In this document: positions 11,394 through 23,065 of the stretch, piece after piece
How the letters are laid out: each line of letters begins with the position of its first letter
Position numbering within the stretch: position 1 is the first letter of the stretch
NCBI GenBank assembly: GCA_022059125.1
Contig: JAEUWY010000012.1
Location: 2,356,001 to 2,420,000 of the forward strand
Length of the DNA stretch: 64,000 nucleotides
Origin: Corynespora cassiicola
Lineage: Eukaryota > Ascomycota > Dothideomycetes > Pleosporales > Corynesporascaceae
Direction: 5' to 3'
Program-made: the position numbers and the translations under genes
The notes under the pieces: model-generated
Seen by the model: the letters and a program-made list of their open reading frames with translations, nothing else
Database searches by the model: none
What the model was told of the DNA's origin: nothing

Positions 11394-12876
11394 ATGCCGC
11401 CCCGACTAAAGGTCATGCGCCTTGCTTCGTCGCTCTTCTCGATACCGCATACGCCCTCCACCGCCGCGTCGCTGCTCGCGCCGTTCCTGGTCCCCGCCCA
11501 GCAGCAGCGCTCCGCCTCGATTCTGTCCTCCCTCTCCGACAACAAGGGCGCATACAACAAGAAGATCCGACGCGGTCGTGGTCCGGCCTCGGGCAAGGGA
11601 AAGACTGCAGGACGTGGTCAGAAGGGTCAGCATGCCCACGGAAAGGTGCCTGCGGGCTTCCAGGGTGGACAGACGCCGCTGGAGATTACGACGCCAGTGC
11701 GAGGGCGTAACAAATACAACCCGTGAGTATGCTCAATTGGGGAGGATATCCGGTCTGGAAACACAAGGGATGGTTTTTGAAGCAATTGCGGGCACAAAGC
11801 GGTTAGAGAGTATGCTGATGGAGGGAATGCAGATTCAAGATCGAAATGTCGTCGGTGAACCTCGACCGTATCCAAGAGTGGATAGATCAGGGCCGTCTCG
11901 ACCCTTCGCAGCCCATTACCATGAAGGAGCTCAAGAAGACGCGCTGCATCCACGGCGTGAAGCGCCACGGAGTCAAGTTGCTCGCAAGGGTAGGTCGGAT
12001 CCGAGTCCCCCATGAGCCCACTACCACCTCATATCATCCGATATTGGCACCACACACGCACACGCGTATAAATAGCCGGAACTGTTGCATGTTAGAGCTG
12101 GTCTGAACCATCCGCTGCATACGAGTTCAAAGCCTCGTTCAGCCAGCTTCAATGCAGCTCCAACTCCAACACGGCCCCAACTCAGCCTCGCTGTTCCCCC
12201 CCGCCGTCTCGCACCCCCCATACCCAACCCGAGACCCATCTCACCTAATCTCAACATACACCATGCACACCCAAGCCTCTCTCACTAACCGCTTTTCGAA
12301 CAGAATGTTGAGCAGCTCAAGACCCCCATCAATATCATTGTCTCGCGCGCCTCGGCCGCAGCAATCGCCCGCGTCGAAGCCCTCGGCGGCACCGTGATGA
12401 CGCGCTTCTACAGCCCAACCTCAATCAAGCGCGTGCTGCGCGGCGAATCCCACCCTACCATCTCGCTGGGCGCCTCCCCCGAGCTCATCGCCCGCTCCGC
12501 CTCCCCCGAACTTATCCCCACCCCGATCCTCGACGCCCTGCGCGCCGCCCTCGCCGCGAAGCCCGCCGCCGCCGATACCACCTTGTCGTCGTCGTCCGAC
12601 TCGCCGTCGCCCCAAGAGGCCGCCAAGCACGAGGCCCTCTCCGCAGTCATGAAGCAGGTCGGCGCCCACTACAAGTACCGCCTCCCCGACGCTACGGGCC
12701 GTAAGGACATTGAGTACTACCGCGACCCCGCGCACAGGGGATACCTTGCGCACTTGGTCGAAGAGGGCCAGAGCCCCAGTTTGTTCTTCAAGAAGCCTGG
12801 TGAGGCTAGGGACCGGAAGAAGCAGACGGCCAGGCGGGCAGCGGCCAAGGCTAGTGCGGAGAATAGGCTGTTTTAA
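11394..12876 (+). CDS. mrpl10: Mitochondrial large-subunit ribosomal protein uL15m, 352 aa
   Basis: Exons 11394-11722, 11833-11989 and 12304-12876 join in frame (353 codons). The N-terminus is basic and Ser/Ala-rich, as expected for mitochondrial import. It leads into the L15 signature [20 protein letters not shown] (about residues 56-75) and GFQGGQTPL. The second exon contains [20 protein letters not shown] and the third starts [17 protein letters not shown], then ARVEALGG, the L15 core. The C-terminal extension (about 150 residues, Ser/Ala-rich then basic) is typical of fungal uL15m (yeast MRPL10). It works in the mitochondrial ribosome. Intron 2 is unusually long (314 bp) and contains TATAAATA. 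Confidence 0.93.
12067..12074 (+). promoter_or_regulatory. TATAAATA motif inside mrpl10 intron 2
   Basis: A consensus TATA box lies 78 bp into the 314-bp second intron and is followed by a C/T-rich stretch. The same core occurs upstream of the sugar transporter (32113). It may be chance, or an internal promoter for a short transcript. Confidence 0.3.
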
Positions 12877-13335
12877 GCAGGGAATGGCGGAGTGGGGTAT
12901 GGAGATTTGTAGGATAGATGGGGTTAGAGAGGGCAGAGTGAAAGGATGGAAGGACATGTACCGTATTGTACCAGTGTATAACATGCAAAGGAATCCAAAG
13001 CTTGTATATTGGATTGTGGGTGCCATGTTTTGCCGTGCTGTACTTTTGCTTTTGAACCGGCTATGCGGATGGAGGAGGATGTGATGGATGAACGAAACGG
13101 GGTCTTTGGGCAGCAGGAATCGTTCGTGGGAGACGCCATGTACGATTCATTACCCCACAGTAGACATGCGCAGGGCAAGACTCGTATTCAACGAACGAGG
13201 GTTGGAAAACGTGCCTCGGCCAGTTTTTTTTTTTCTTTCCCAAGACACATGTAGAATCTCGCATCGTTACTTCTCCAGAGGAGGTACCGTCACCACCAGA
13301 TGAATAAAAGGAGAAGGCCTGGGCCTCATTTTGGT

Positions 13336-13359
13336 GGGGGAGGGGGGGGGGGGGGGGGG
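13336..13359. repeat. Poly-G tract, G5-A-G18
   Basis: Five G, one A, then eighteen G. Such homopolymers are prone to length error in sequencing and to slippage, and the G-rich strand could fold as a quadruplex. Confidence 0.9.
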
Positions 13360-16300
13360 AATCGAAAAGTAGGCCCCTCGATATGTGTACGTTTGATCCA
13401 CAGCGTCCTGTAATGCTGCATCTTCTCGCTGGGTGGGACATGTCAGTGTATGAGAATGGGATGCATACACGTCCATTGAACTATCCACGTCCCCTTCTTC
13501 ACGACACAACCGCCTGAGGCAGATGAGTGGAACCCCCCCAAACGGCAGACGAGCACGAGAGGCACGCATCTAGTGATATGGGAAAGAGGGGTGATGGAGG
13601 ATTGATTCAGGGTGGAAGTGAATTGGTGCGGTGTGCTGGATCAACACATACGCAATGCTGATGCCCAGTCAGAGAGAAAAGGAGTGCAGACAAGTCCCTA
13701 ACAGTGAGCAAAACATGCCATGAATGTGGACATCCAGCATACGAAGGAACCATGGGCTTCGATTGATTCAGCTACAGACTCGTAATTGGACAGGCATATT
13801 GTAGAACGGGAATGGAAAGCACCTAGCACGTAAGAGCAGAGTCTGGAGTAGATGCCGCAGGCCAGTTCAGCCCGTAGGTACAGTAAGCGTCTTCAACGAC
13901 GTTATCCCCAATAAGCGATATGCAGCCTGCAAACGTTCCAGTGTCAAGCCCGCAATTTAAACCCAAACAGTAATTATTTTTCAGACCCTGAACCTACATT
14001 TAGGGGTCAGTGTTTATCACCAGCCCAAGGTTAGTAAATGATCTACGTCTCATTGTGAGAACCCGTGTGGCTTCATACAACACGCAGGTGAAATGCCGAA
14101 CGACGAGGCATTTTGATCGACTGCTGTGTTTTTGACCAATAAGCCATTGTATGCAGCCGTCTCTAACATATACTCAAAGCTTAGGTGGGAGACCGGCTGA
14201 GTCTACCGAGTGCAAAAGCATGCACATCCATTATGAGCCGTTTCCGCAGCACTTTCCCTCACGTCCACGGTGTTATAGAACTACGAACCGTTCCCAGATG
14301 GATGTTGTGCGTTAACGGAGGTCAAAGATCTTGGCAATTGTCCCTGTCAACCTCAAGACAGCTCTTAGATATTCGACAGGATAAGAGAACCTCGGGTTTC
14401 CTGACTCTGTTCGTGCGTGGACGTGTTGACAGTTGGATGGTTCGCGTACATCCGACCATGACCAAAGCCCTTGTTCTTCCGTGCTAGCCAGGTCCTTTCC
14501 TCCGGAAGGATGGGATATCCTGATGGAAGGAGTGGTGGTAGTCATCAGCCAAAAGGAATCTCAATGGGCGCAACGTAATCCTAGGCTGTGATTGATGGCA
14601 GGACCAGTCTGTTAATCCATACGTTCGTGCTCGGAGGTTCCCTTCGGTCGATATATCGCAGGTGTGAGACTTAGTACAAGTGATCTACCTCGGCGATCCG
14701 TAAAGGGTGCCCGCAGCCACGGTATACATGGCGTGGGTCCGATGGATAGTGTCCGCCGGTGGATTCTGTGTGCTGTTAGTGGCATATCGAGCAGGCGCAG
14801 CCCTTGATGACTATGCGACACCCCGAGGATATCATCAGATGGAACAAATCGCAATCGCATTCGCTCCTTGAGCGGATATGGCGGCTCAGACTTTAGTACT
14901 TGAGGCTGTCGGTGTGAACAAGTGTCACCGGCTACGAGGAAATGACCGGATCGTAGGTTAAAGGCTGCGTCAGCCCACGAGAATGATGCGACGATGCGAT
15001 AATAACCTTTGAATGGGGAAAGTTTTACGGTTCCGGCATATAGTCGGGGGGAACGGGCGCAGGCACCCCGTGTAAGAGGTGGCGATGCTGGGACGAAGCA
15101 GGCGTTTTCAATCCTTGCAATGATTGTCGGTAACGATTAAGGTGATGGAACAACCTTGAACATGGTGGATACCCCAGGAACAGAGACGAGCGTGCACATG
15201 AAAAAAAAAACTCCAGGCGCAAGCCTCAAGCGACGAGCGGAAGAGTCATTCGAGATGTCACTTGGTAATGCAGTTTGGAGTGGCTTACAGGTCCGATTCG
15301 GCGCAGCTGCGACGTTACCGTCGCACATAATTAGAAGACATGGCACTTGTTCGTGACAGCAATGGAAAGCACTTTGGGTTGTCCTGTCTTCGAAGCCCGA
15401 TCCTCAGGATTTGAAATGGCCAACTGCATTTGGTGGATCAGCACGACGACGCATGAGTGAGATTCTAAGAAAAGCAACAGCCCGCGCACACCCAGCAGTG
15501 CTAGATAGTGTTTGAATGGATACGCAGCGTCGTGACCGGGAGGCGGTCCACTGTGGGGAAAGTCGGATTAGCGACTGTTGCGAATTCATATCCTTCGGGT
15601 ATGCCAATGTCGCAGACGAATTGCGGAAGGTGGTTCGTTAATACGATTGAGACCCGACTATAGGGATGATGCTGCAGTCATATACTCTGGGATACCTTGG
15701 CGTCTCGGTCGTGTAAGCTGGTACCTGCTCGTCTCAACACCGTCGCCTCCATGTACTGTAAATAAGGTACATGGACCTTGGGGATCTGCCTCCGAAACAG
15801 ATTCAGCCGGGCGGCAAGTCGCACACCATGACGGTGGCCGGGGCGAGCTGTGCGGTGATGCGATTAGAGCCCAATGGGCCATGTCGGTAGCTGGCAGTAG
15901 AGAAGCGTGTGACCGGTTGGGGTCATCTCGCCGTGGTGCAAAGGACTCCGTGTCTGGCCAGGGAAAGAAAGAGGAGCGAAAAAGGACTTTTCATGTGGAG
16001 CCGGAAGAAGCGGACGTGAAGAAGGAAAAGGCTGGCAAGGGTTCCTGCCACGGTTGGGTGTGACGGCTGCGGAGATTCTCGAACCGTGACACCAAGCGCC
16101 GAGGGTCGACCAGGTAGGAAGCGGTCAATCGTATGGATGGGGTCGAAACAAAAAAAAAAGGCTCATTCGAGCAAACCGTACGTGCCGGGACCTGTGGGTT
16201 CGTGGGATGATGCATCGTGTGCCGAATGAGACGGCTGGTCGTCGTCAAAGGACGGTCTCGTCGGTCGGCGCCCCCATTCGTGCGAGCCGGTGAAACAATT

Positions 16301-18158
16301 TGCGTATCCTGCGGTATTGGATTGCCACGGCTGCTTGCGATATCTTGCTTTTGAGGGCATCATTTCCTCGCGCTACAAGGACTGAGGTGGGGTGGGGTCG
16401 AAGGACCCGAGAGTCAGCTCAAACTCATGACCAAATCAAGCACGCATGCTGCCGAGGGGCACCCCAGCAAACGAACGGCGTGCAGGTGGCGTGGCGTGGA
16501 CGTCGGTCTGCACCGCGCAGAGGCAGGACAAGACTTGAGCCCGTTGCATGTGTCGAGGCCATCCAAGAAAAAAGGCTGCGCAGCGTGTGCGCAGTCATGA
16601 TTGAACGATGGACCACGGAGAGCCGGACTGCGACGCCTGGCCCGATCCAGGATGTGCGACACCAGAGATCATGCTGCTCAACAAGCGCATCGGCGAGCAT
16701 AAGAGTGGCGGAACTCGGTGCCTTGTTCGGCTCTTGAGATTGATTGAGCCTTGGATGCCGGATGATGAAAGGTGGTGTGTGGATGAGGGACTCGATGCCT
16801 GGTTAGCCTTTGCATGAGGTCATTAGTTTTTTTTCGCGGCGCGGGTTCGCGCCGGGCTGAAAGTTTTTGCTCCATCTGTCAGAACATCGTTGCCGATTCC
16901 GGGAGGTCGCGAAGCGAAGACCAGAACGTGAATTGTTCTGCGTTTGCATTTTGCGGAGGGGTCCCGGCGGCGGCGGCTAAGCAAAGCACCGCATGATTCA
17001 GTCACGATAGCATGACCCGGTCTGCCATTCGACGGTACCATCAATAGTCGAGGCGGCGGTCGGAATCGACGTGTGTTGGTGGTGAGCAGGACCGGCAGGA
17101 GAGCAATCTGCACGGAGCCTGCTGGGCCTTGGAACGTTGCGGTCTGGTCACACAGAGGAGGCTGGTCGATAGCGACGGATCCATCGTCCAGTCAGACGCA
17201 TGCACACCGTCGAAAGCGCGTGGCGTTATACATCCATGAATGGGCCCTGGACTGGACTGGACGATACGTTTCCCGCGGGCAGCAGCAGCCGTCCTCCGCG
17301 ACAAGGCCAGCGTCATCGGGATAGAGATTACAAGGCGCCTTGCTGTTGGATCAGCTGTGCACCGGGGCGGGCGACAACTTATCCGCCCTGCTGCTGTTTC
17401 GGGATCGTAGGCTAACAGTGCTGCTGATGCTGCTAGCATGGGCGCATACCGCGAGCTGACAGTGTTTCGTATGCGCCATGTAGTCCGCCTACTAGCCACA
17501 GAAAGCATGTACTGACCACCACGGCGTCGGCCGGCCAATGGTGGGCCCGTGGCACAGTCAGATGTGCAAGAAGACGTATGTCCAAGGAGATGCATCTAAA
17601 AGGATAATGGCACAATGGCGGGACGAGATCCTCATTAATGTCAGGGTTCCAGGGCAAAGTCACGATCCACAAGGCCGGCGATGGGATGCCTTGGACTTGG
17701 GTTTCCTCTAGACGGAGAATAGTCGCCTTGACGCATGGCGTCGGAGACCTCATTCGTCGCAGGCCGTCTTACCTACTTTTTGTAGCAAAGCGGGGGTGCG
17801 CGAGTGGGATCTAAAGGACTAGAGGACAAAGAGGCTAAAGTCATGCTCGTGTGTCGTTTGTCAAGGAGTGCAGCCGAGCAGCTCGCCACATTCGTACTTG
17901 GAATTATCAAAGCAAAAGCAGGGATGGCCAAAGTGGCCTTGACGCTCTTCAAACGAACTTCAAAGACCAGCCGGGGTGTCAGGTGTTGCGTCGCGTTGCG
18001 CGTAAGCCGAGATGGACGTTGGCGGTTCCGGACGCCGGTTTGCAGCTCCATATTCCTTCAGGCCCAATGCGGCACAAGCTGGAGTATTTACCGAAGCCGG
18101 GCCAGCTTTCGTGACATTTCTATTCATGTGCACCATGTGCCGCCAGCAGATCCATCAA

Positions 18159-18177
18159 GGGGGGGGGGGGGGGGGGG
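18159..18177. repeat. Poly-G tract, 19 G
   Basis: Nineteen consecutive G inside the gene desert; the second long G-run on the same strand within 5 kb. Confidence 0.9.
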
Positions 18178-19203
18178 CATGGCCGACGAATTGTCAGCAG
18201 CGTGCGTGGGCGGCAGCGATCGGTGGATGGTGGTGCAGAGGCGAAACGGAGCAAACGAAATGGTCAAAGGCTAGAGTTGCTGCCTCCCGTGGGTTCTGAG
18301 GTGGTTTTCTCAATCTCCACAAGTCCCGTCCGCCGTCTAGACGCGATGGTGCCACAGCACCTGGGCGAATCCCATGGCTCCGAGACGTCTTCGCACGGGA
18401 GAGGGCGCGCTAGAGGCTATCCTTGGGGGCGTGCTCGGCGGCGACGATTGTTGAAGGCACAGCGCCGAAATCATCGACGATAATCAATTCCGGCCAAGTA
18501 GTGCCATGTACGCGTCGTTGAAAGAGACCCGTCCAAGGCGCGGTACGTCTCAGCGCGGCGTGCCGTGGGTGGGAACTAATAATTGTCCCCAATGCAGCCT
18601 AGATCGGTCTTACACCCAGCACGTCAACGACTCGTCGTTCGTAATTGAGAACAGGATGCGGGGGCAACGTACATGATGCCGAGACCCTTCCGTATCACGC
18701 CCTCAGCCTTGGAGGAGGATGGCTCACCATCATTCCTCCACGCCCACACTAGCATTATCATCTCCACAATATTGGCCGGTCAGACGGCATGGCATGCGCA
18801 AATTTTTGTTACCGTGAGCATCCAGGATGTACGGCGGTGCAGCCCCGATGGACTGCATCATTACTGCAGCACCCATCCTACCCACGGCCATCGTATCGCG
18901 GATATCATTCACTAACGGTGGACAGGCTTTCAGATGCTCGTTTGACGCGATCAGACCTGGCCAGACGGGGGCTGCAGCAAGTGGTGTTCCGGGCCTCGTA
19001 TTTTTAAACTGAGTAATGTATCATACCACCCCATTCGGACCATTGCATCGGACCGTCACGTATAGTTGGCACTCAAGAGTCTTGTGGGCTCAAGCTTACC
19101 TTGAATCATCCATGAAAAGTGAAGAAAACTATCTAATTTTTTTTCCGCTGTCGCTCGGACCGACGCATGCAAACGAGAAGGTCTTGATACCGTTGGTACC
19201 TGT

Positions 19204-19257
19204 CAAGCAAGCATGCTAGTGGCAGGGAACTGGTCTTGGTCCCGGCATGCTTGCTTG
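19204..19257. repeat. Inverted repeat with 13-bp perfect stem
   Basis: CAAGCAAGCATGC (19204-19216) is the exact reverse complement of GCATGCTTGCTTG (19245-19257). The 28-nt loop contains a smaller GGGA/TCCC pairing, so a two-level hairpin is possible. The right arm continues as two more CTTG units. Confidence 0.75.
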
Positions 19258-20867
19258 CTTGCTTGCAGCGGAGTCTTTTTTTTGGATGGGCTGGATATCA
19301 TCTTCCTGAATAGTTCGTAGCACCGCTTCGCGCCCGGAGTTTAGCTTTGAAAAGGCCGCCAGGATAGTCGGTGCCGACTCAGGCCTGAGTTGGTGCAGTG
19401 CTACCACCACTCCGGCCATCGATAGTTGACATGGTATCCGAACAGGCAGCGGAACTTCAACCTTTGTTAGGACCACCCAAGCGTCTCATAGTCCCGCAAA
19501 CGTTTCGAAAGGTCAAGCACAGAGTGTTAAACACATTAGAGCACGGTCGTCTTGCCTCCGTGCATCAGAAGCAATGTTGGCGTTTGGCCCACCAATGTCA
19601 ATGGCGCTGAAGGTTGGCAAAGTTGCCGGGCGCAACCGAGTTGGAGGTGTATTCTGCCTCCAGCGTCGCTCAACATGGATCCCAACACTTCTCCCTTCTG
19701 CCCCATTGAGTACTTTCCCGAGGTCATGACGATTAGCAGCTGGGTGGAGCAGATGCAGAGTGGGAGGGGGCGCTTGGGCTTGGGGGTTGCAGATACAACA
19801 GCACACGGGAGCAGGCAAGGAATTCAGCGTCTGGGATGAGGGAGGCCGGCCAAGTATCAAATCGTTGTACGAGGGCCGTGCGTCATGTTGGAAAAGTGAT
19901 TACGTGGGAGGTGGTAAATTTTGACGGACCGAAATGGAGATGACGGCAGGTCCTCTCGTGTTTCGACCGGCGGTCCACTCGCGCAGCACGACAGCAGTGG
20001 GTGGAGCAATCTGCTGGAGGGCAACGGATCACGGCGCCGGCATGGACGCAAATTGACAGAGAGCGTCACTCAGAGCTGCGGTCCCCCTTGCGTCGCGGCC
20101 TCATGTGCATTACCATGCCCCGTCACGGTTGCACGATTAGTGCTGGTGTGCCCGCCCGAGGCCAGTGGAAGGCGCCAGCCGGCCATGCCAGCATCCATGG
20201 AGTGAGTGCCAAGGGGTGAGGCGAGTCGAAAGCAATAAGGCTCACGCCGGCGCAGGCAGTGGAAGGAGGGATGTGCGAACCGCGGGCGGGCGCTGCAGAG
20301 TGGTTGCATTTGACACCCCTTGGGCGTCAAGCGTCGAGCGTCAATCAAGCAGCAGCACCAGCATCGACAGCGTTTGCAGAGAGTGGTGCGTTCCTAGACG
20401 GGCCAGGGCGGGATGGAGGCTGGGCGTCGCCCCCCGGAAGTGACGGTCAAGGTCAGGTCACGGCCACGGTGGGAGTTGCGAGCTGGGCGGGATGCGGCTG
20501 TGGATAGGGTGGTTGATACGTGTTTCGCCAGGGGCGCTGAGAGAGGCGGACCTGCGGTGCAGATTGCCTCAACTTGGACGGCGCAATCTGGCCTGAGTGA
20601 AGGGCAGCACACATTGGCAGCTAGCGCGGGGCGGCCATTGGGCGGGTGCAGGTCGGCCGGGACGCTTACACAGGCAGGCTGCAAAATAATTTGCAAAAAA
20701 AGAGGATTCCAGCGATCAGCGTGCGCAAACCTCAGCCCGCAAGCTGTCGCGTTGGACAGGGTTCGGGCTCGGAATTGGAGGATGGATGGGGTAAGACAAT
20801 ATTAGGGCCAACGACAGGGCGGCCTGTTCGTATCGCTTCTCCTGAGGCTAGAGGGCGGCTTGCACTG

Positions 20868-20902
20868 CAGAGGGGGGCAGAGGGCAGAGGGCAGAGGCAG
20901 AG
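20868..20902. repeat. AGAGGGC-type short tandem repeat
   Basis: Three imperfect units of about seven bases, purine-rich on the + strand. Confidence 0.6.
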
Positions 20903-21834
20903 CTTCACCTGGGGCAGGCAGCCAATGGGAGCCGGCAGCCACGGGCCTGGGCGGGAGGATGCACGCGCGAAATGCCATTCCAGACCGCCCGCCGCGTCTG
21001 GTGATTATTGACGGACTGGCGACCGACGCAGCATCGCTGCTTGGTGCTTGGTCGCTTGGTCGCCTGCACAGTGCGATCCGGCGGCCGTGGACCGACGACG
21101 ACACGACTGCCCACGACGAGCGACTGGCTGCTGCGCCCGCTTATGCTGGCCGCGGCCCTGGAGGAGCAAGGCCTGGGCGAGGGCGGTTGGTGAGAGAGAG
21201 TGAGAGAGATTGCCATCCACGGCGAGCCTGCGCACGGCTTGGCCGGAGCAAGGAACCAGGAAGGCAAAGCAGGACGATTAGAGTCGCGTTCGCTCGCACT
21301 GGGTGGGGCGTGTCGCCAGCAGGCCTGGCATGGAGGGCTGCAAAGGGCATGGCGGGCAGGGCTCGCGGCGACGCGCACACGGCAGCGGGCACAGCCAATC
21401 GAGGGGCGCGGCGGGGCTGGCGGGCTGGCAGGCTGCGCGGCGCGGCGGCGTGGTGGGTGCAGCCAGCATCCAGCATCATCCAGCCAGGAGAGGGCCAGCA
21501 GGGCCAGCAGGGCCGGGAGGGCGCGCACGCATCGGGGCAAGCGCTCGTCGGCCGACTGGGTGACTTGGAGGGGACGACTGACTGGGTTGCTGGTTTGCTG
21601 GCGCGCTGGCCTGGCCGGCGGTGCGGGTCAGATGGCGTAGGGGCGTGTGCGGGCGTGTGGGCGGGCGCCGGCGTGAATAATCAAATCCCATGACGCCGGT
21701 CGGGGAGGGCTGAGTGATGGATCGCAGACAGCCTGTGCGTGGTGGAGGGAGGGAGGGAGGGAGAGGGATTGCGCAGTGCGTGGTGCGCAGTGCGTGCTGT
21801 GTAGGGAGTGGGTGGTGCGCAGGCAGCGGTTGCG

Positions 21835-21864
21835 GGTGCGGTGCGGTGCGGTGCGGTGCGGTGC
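21835..21864. repeat. (GGTGC)6 tandem repeat
   Basis: Six exact five-base units in the G-rich half of the desert. Confidence 0.9.
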
Positions 21865-22009
21865 AGCGCGCGCAAAGGTTGCTTGTCCGCGGTCGACGGC
21901 CGTGTCTGACTCTGGCTGCCGATCGCGTCTCCGGGCGCGGCATGGCGGTGCCCCAGTGCAGCGGCGGCGGCGGCGGTGGTGCTGGAGCCTGAAGGGGGAG
22001 CAGGAGGCC

Positions 22010-22070
22010 GCGGCGGTGGTGGTGCTGGTCCTGGTGGTCCTGGTGGTCCTGGTGGTGGTAGTGGTGGTGA
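22010..22070. repeat. GGT/CCT-rich imperfect repeat
   Basis: Units of CTGGTGGTC type repeated with variation, then GGT triplets. Low complexity; three frames are open by composition. Confidence 0.7.
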
Positions 22071-22219
22071 GGGCTAGCACGGCGACGCAGCACCGCACGC
22101 AGCACCGCACGCAGCGCGCTGCAGGCCGGCGGCGAATCAGGCGGGCGAGCGGGCGTGCGTCTGGGCCCCCGGGCATGTCTGGCTGGCGCTGGGCTGGCGC
22201 GCTGTCTGGGCTGGCGGGC

Positions 22220-22248
22220 CTGGCTGGTCTGGCTGGTCTGGCTGGTCG
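22220..22248. repeat. GGCTGGTCT tandem repeat
   Basis: Three near-exact nine-base units, the last diverging at its end. Confidence 0.7.
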
Positions 22249-22764
22249 GGAGCGTCTGGCTGGGGGGCTGGCGTGTCTCTGGACAAGCCTCTGCTGCTGC
22301 CCGCGCTTTGTCCCATAATTAACCCGCGGGCGGGCGGTCGTCACGGTCGGTCGTCACGACGCACACGCGCCTTCCCTCTTCCCTCGTCCTGGCGCGCTCC
22401 TGCCCTCCTGCCCTGCCCTCCTCGCCCGCCGCCCGCCGCTGCCCCCCCCGGCCGCCCGGCGTCCGTGCGCCCCCAGCAGCGCAGGCGCGGGCGCGGTTGA
22501 TGTCAGAAGCTGCTTCTCCTTCTGGATCAGCCTCTTGGGGCGTCGCTGTCGCTTGTCCTAATGCCTGGAACCTTCCGACCCTTCACACGGAGTCGTGAAT
22601 TATGTTTTATCAAAACCCAACGGCCCCAAGCCATGCCTGCGCAAGCAGCTGCCTGCGGGCCGACGACAATCTTCCCACTCGTCCTGCCCTCTGCCTCCAT
22701 CCCGCGAACGGAATAGGCCCGCCGCCGCCGCCAGCTTCACGCCTTCACGCTGCTTCTTTATTGT

Positions 22765-22830
22765 CCTGCCCTGCCCTGCCCTGCCCTGCCTTGCCCTGTC
22801 CGCCTGCCCCATCCCATCCCATCCCATCCC
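22765..22830. repeat. (CCTGC)5 and (ATCCC)4 tandem repeats
   Basis: Exact CCTGC units at 22765-22789 and ATCCC units at 22811-22830, both C-rich on the + strand, in the presumed promoter or leader of the cyclin gene. Confidence 0.85.
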
Positions 22831-23065
22831 ACCTGCCGGCCTGCCACCGCTCCCGCACTACTTGATCTCTGAGCCCCCCCGGGAAACAGGGTTGCATCCA
22901 GCATATTTGCCAGAGCATACCGTCGACTGCGACTAGTCTCCTTGCTTGCCCTCCCGCCCCAGAGGCCATGCTGTAAAAGAGCCGTCTGCAAACAAACAAC
23001 TTCACCCTCACCTCCTCCTCGCCTCCATCCCTCCTCCTCCTCACCGTCCTCCGCCCGCCGTCCTC

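Larger units (their letters stand above)
12877..23065. other. Gene desert of about 10 kb upstream of the cyclin gene
   Basis: No reading frame here carries a recognisable domain or a convincing splice chain. Composition drifts from mixed (13-17 kb) to strongly GC-rich (20-23 kb), where long open frames are low-complexity (Arg/Pro/Ala/Gly) and overlap on both strands, as expected from GC content alone. It includes two long G-runs, a 13-bp-stem hairpin (19204-19257) and many short tandem repeats between 20.8 and 22.9 kb. The + strand is G-rich before about 22.32 kb and C/T-rich after it. The last 700 bp should contain the cyclin promoter and leader. The 3' end of mrpl10 lies at the left. Confidence 0.5.

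Noticed and set aside
20860..21693. Plus-strand frame of 277 codons
   Set aside because: Ala/Gly/Arg-rich, overlapped by equally long frames on the other strand; explained by high GC content.
21476..22344. Minus-strand frames of 209 and 238 codons in the G-rich zone
   Set aside because: Arg/Pro/His-rich low-complexity translations of tandem repeats; no splice pattern or domain.
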